From positions 1 through 60,166 of the forward strand of contig UQHB01000015.1 in the NCBI GenBank assembly GCA_900540735.1: a DNA stretch of 60,166 nt, in the 5' to 3' direction. Positions 60,041 through 60,166 of the stretch are shown here, in pieces; position 1 is the stretch's first letter; every line of letters starts with the position of its first letter. The notes beneath the pieces are model-generated. The model searched no databases. It saw nothing but the letters and a program-made list of their open reading frames with translations, and was not told where the DNA came from. The stretch is from an uncultured Megasphaera sp. (GTDB taxonomy: Bacteria > Bacillota > Negativicutes > Veillonellales > Megasphaeraceae). A program made the position numbers and the translations under genes.

Positions 60041-60166
60041 ATTACCTGCCTCCTCTCTACTGCGTTTTATAGTAACTGATCACTAATGGTATATCCTTCA
60101 TCGATTTTAGTTGATGAATTGCAACTTTTAGTGCGACACTCGTAATTCATGTACAAGTACCTCAAA
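60041..60166. other. Region upstream of livH, nothing identified
   Basis: The sequence is AT-rich with an inverted pair ATGAATT/AATTCAT (about 60113-60150) and no coding frame that I trust. It holds the livH ribosome site and presumably the operon promoter, but no clear -35/-10 pair is visible. Confidence 0.4.

Noticed and set aside
60060..60166. Insertion-sequence end upstream of livH
   Set aside because: The short inverted pair and a transposase-like C-terminal reading were too weak; no terminal repeat or target duplication can be seen at the window edge.
1..60166. tRNA genes, rRNA genes, CRISPR arrays, prophage or complete insertion sequences
   Set aside because: None could be recognised on either strand in the intergenic regions I read.

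Overview
The window looks like chromosome from a Megasphaera-like member of the Negativicutes (Veillonellaceae): an anaerobic, acid-producing Firmicute with an outer membrane. The acyl-CoA dehydrogenase, crotonase and propionate/acetate CoA-transferase closely resemble the Megasphaera elsdenii enzymes. A Skp/OmpH periplasmic chaperone and an exported CbiK point to a diderm envelope, while the ffs-dnaX-ebfC-recR-bofA order is a Firmicute arrangement. This placement is inferred from protein resemblance, not from a search.

Layout. (1) 1-12,900: an AT-rich surface-polysaccharide operon read leftward from a strong promoter near 12,850. It holds the WbaP-type initiating transferase, an inserted AlbA_2/Schlafen-like regulator, three glycosyltransferases, a HAD-containing protein, a Wzy polymerase, a Wzx flippase and a 5'-truncated glf. 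(2) 13,300-18,900: short-chain acyl-CoA metabolism (bcd, crt, pct) around an unrecognised HTH protein on the plus strand. (3) 18,900-21,300: exported CbiK behind a cobalamin riboswitch, then PPK2. (4) 21,400-28,600: an AcrVA2-like protein, DUF805 protein, M48 peptidase, Eis-type and DUF2156 acyltransferase-fold proteins, MPG glycosylase, IclR regulator and a lone efflux adaptor. (5) 28,350-31,780: bofA, recR, ebfC, dnaX and the SRP RNA. (6) 31,850-35,740: a decayed ftsH, an M20 peptidase, a truncated WG-repeat protein and GtrA, with two copies of an unusual hairpin element. (7) 35,900-42,400: MarR, a 50-residue small protein, a GntP permease, Skp, a truncated HD protein, an SfsA-DUF123 fusion, DapF and an AraC regulator. 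(8) 42,400-47,350: aconitase diverging from citrate synthase and isocitrate dehydrogenase, giving citrate to 2-oxoglutarate. (9) 47,350-47,690: a candidate type I toxin-antitoxin module. (10) 47,700-55,450: an iron alcohol dehydrogenase and a reductive pyrimidine (or hydantoin) degradation operon made of NCS1 permease, hydantoinase, a shrunken PreT, PreA and a carbamoyl-amino-acid hydrolase. (11) 55,450-60,166: a liv-type amino-acid ABC operon (livH-M-G-F-J) with two N-terminal lesions.

The most interesting items are: a 23-base box at an identical position in the pct and gntP promoters; the toxin/antisense module after the isocitrate dehydrogenase gene; a two-copy hairpin with an almost invariant 29-base loop and unrelated stems, one copy ending the WG-repeat gene; the chromosomal AcrVA2-like protein; the miniature PreT; and several genes caught in decay (ftsH, glf, livH, livJ, the HD protein).

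All statements come from reading the sequence and from memory of protein families. No database search or folding program was run.
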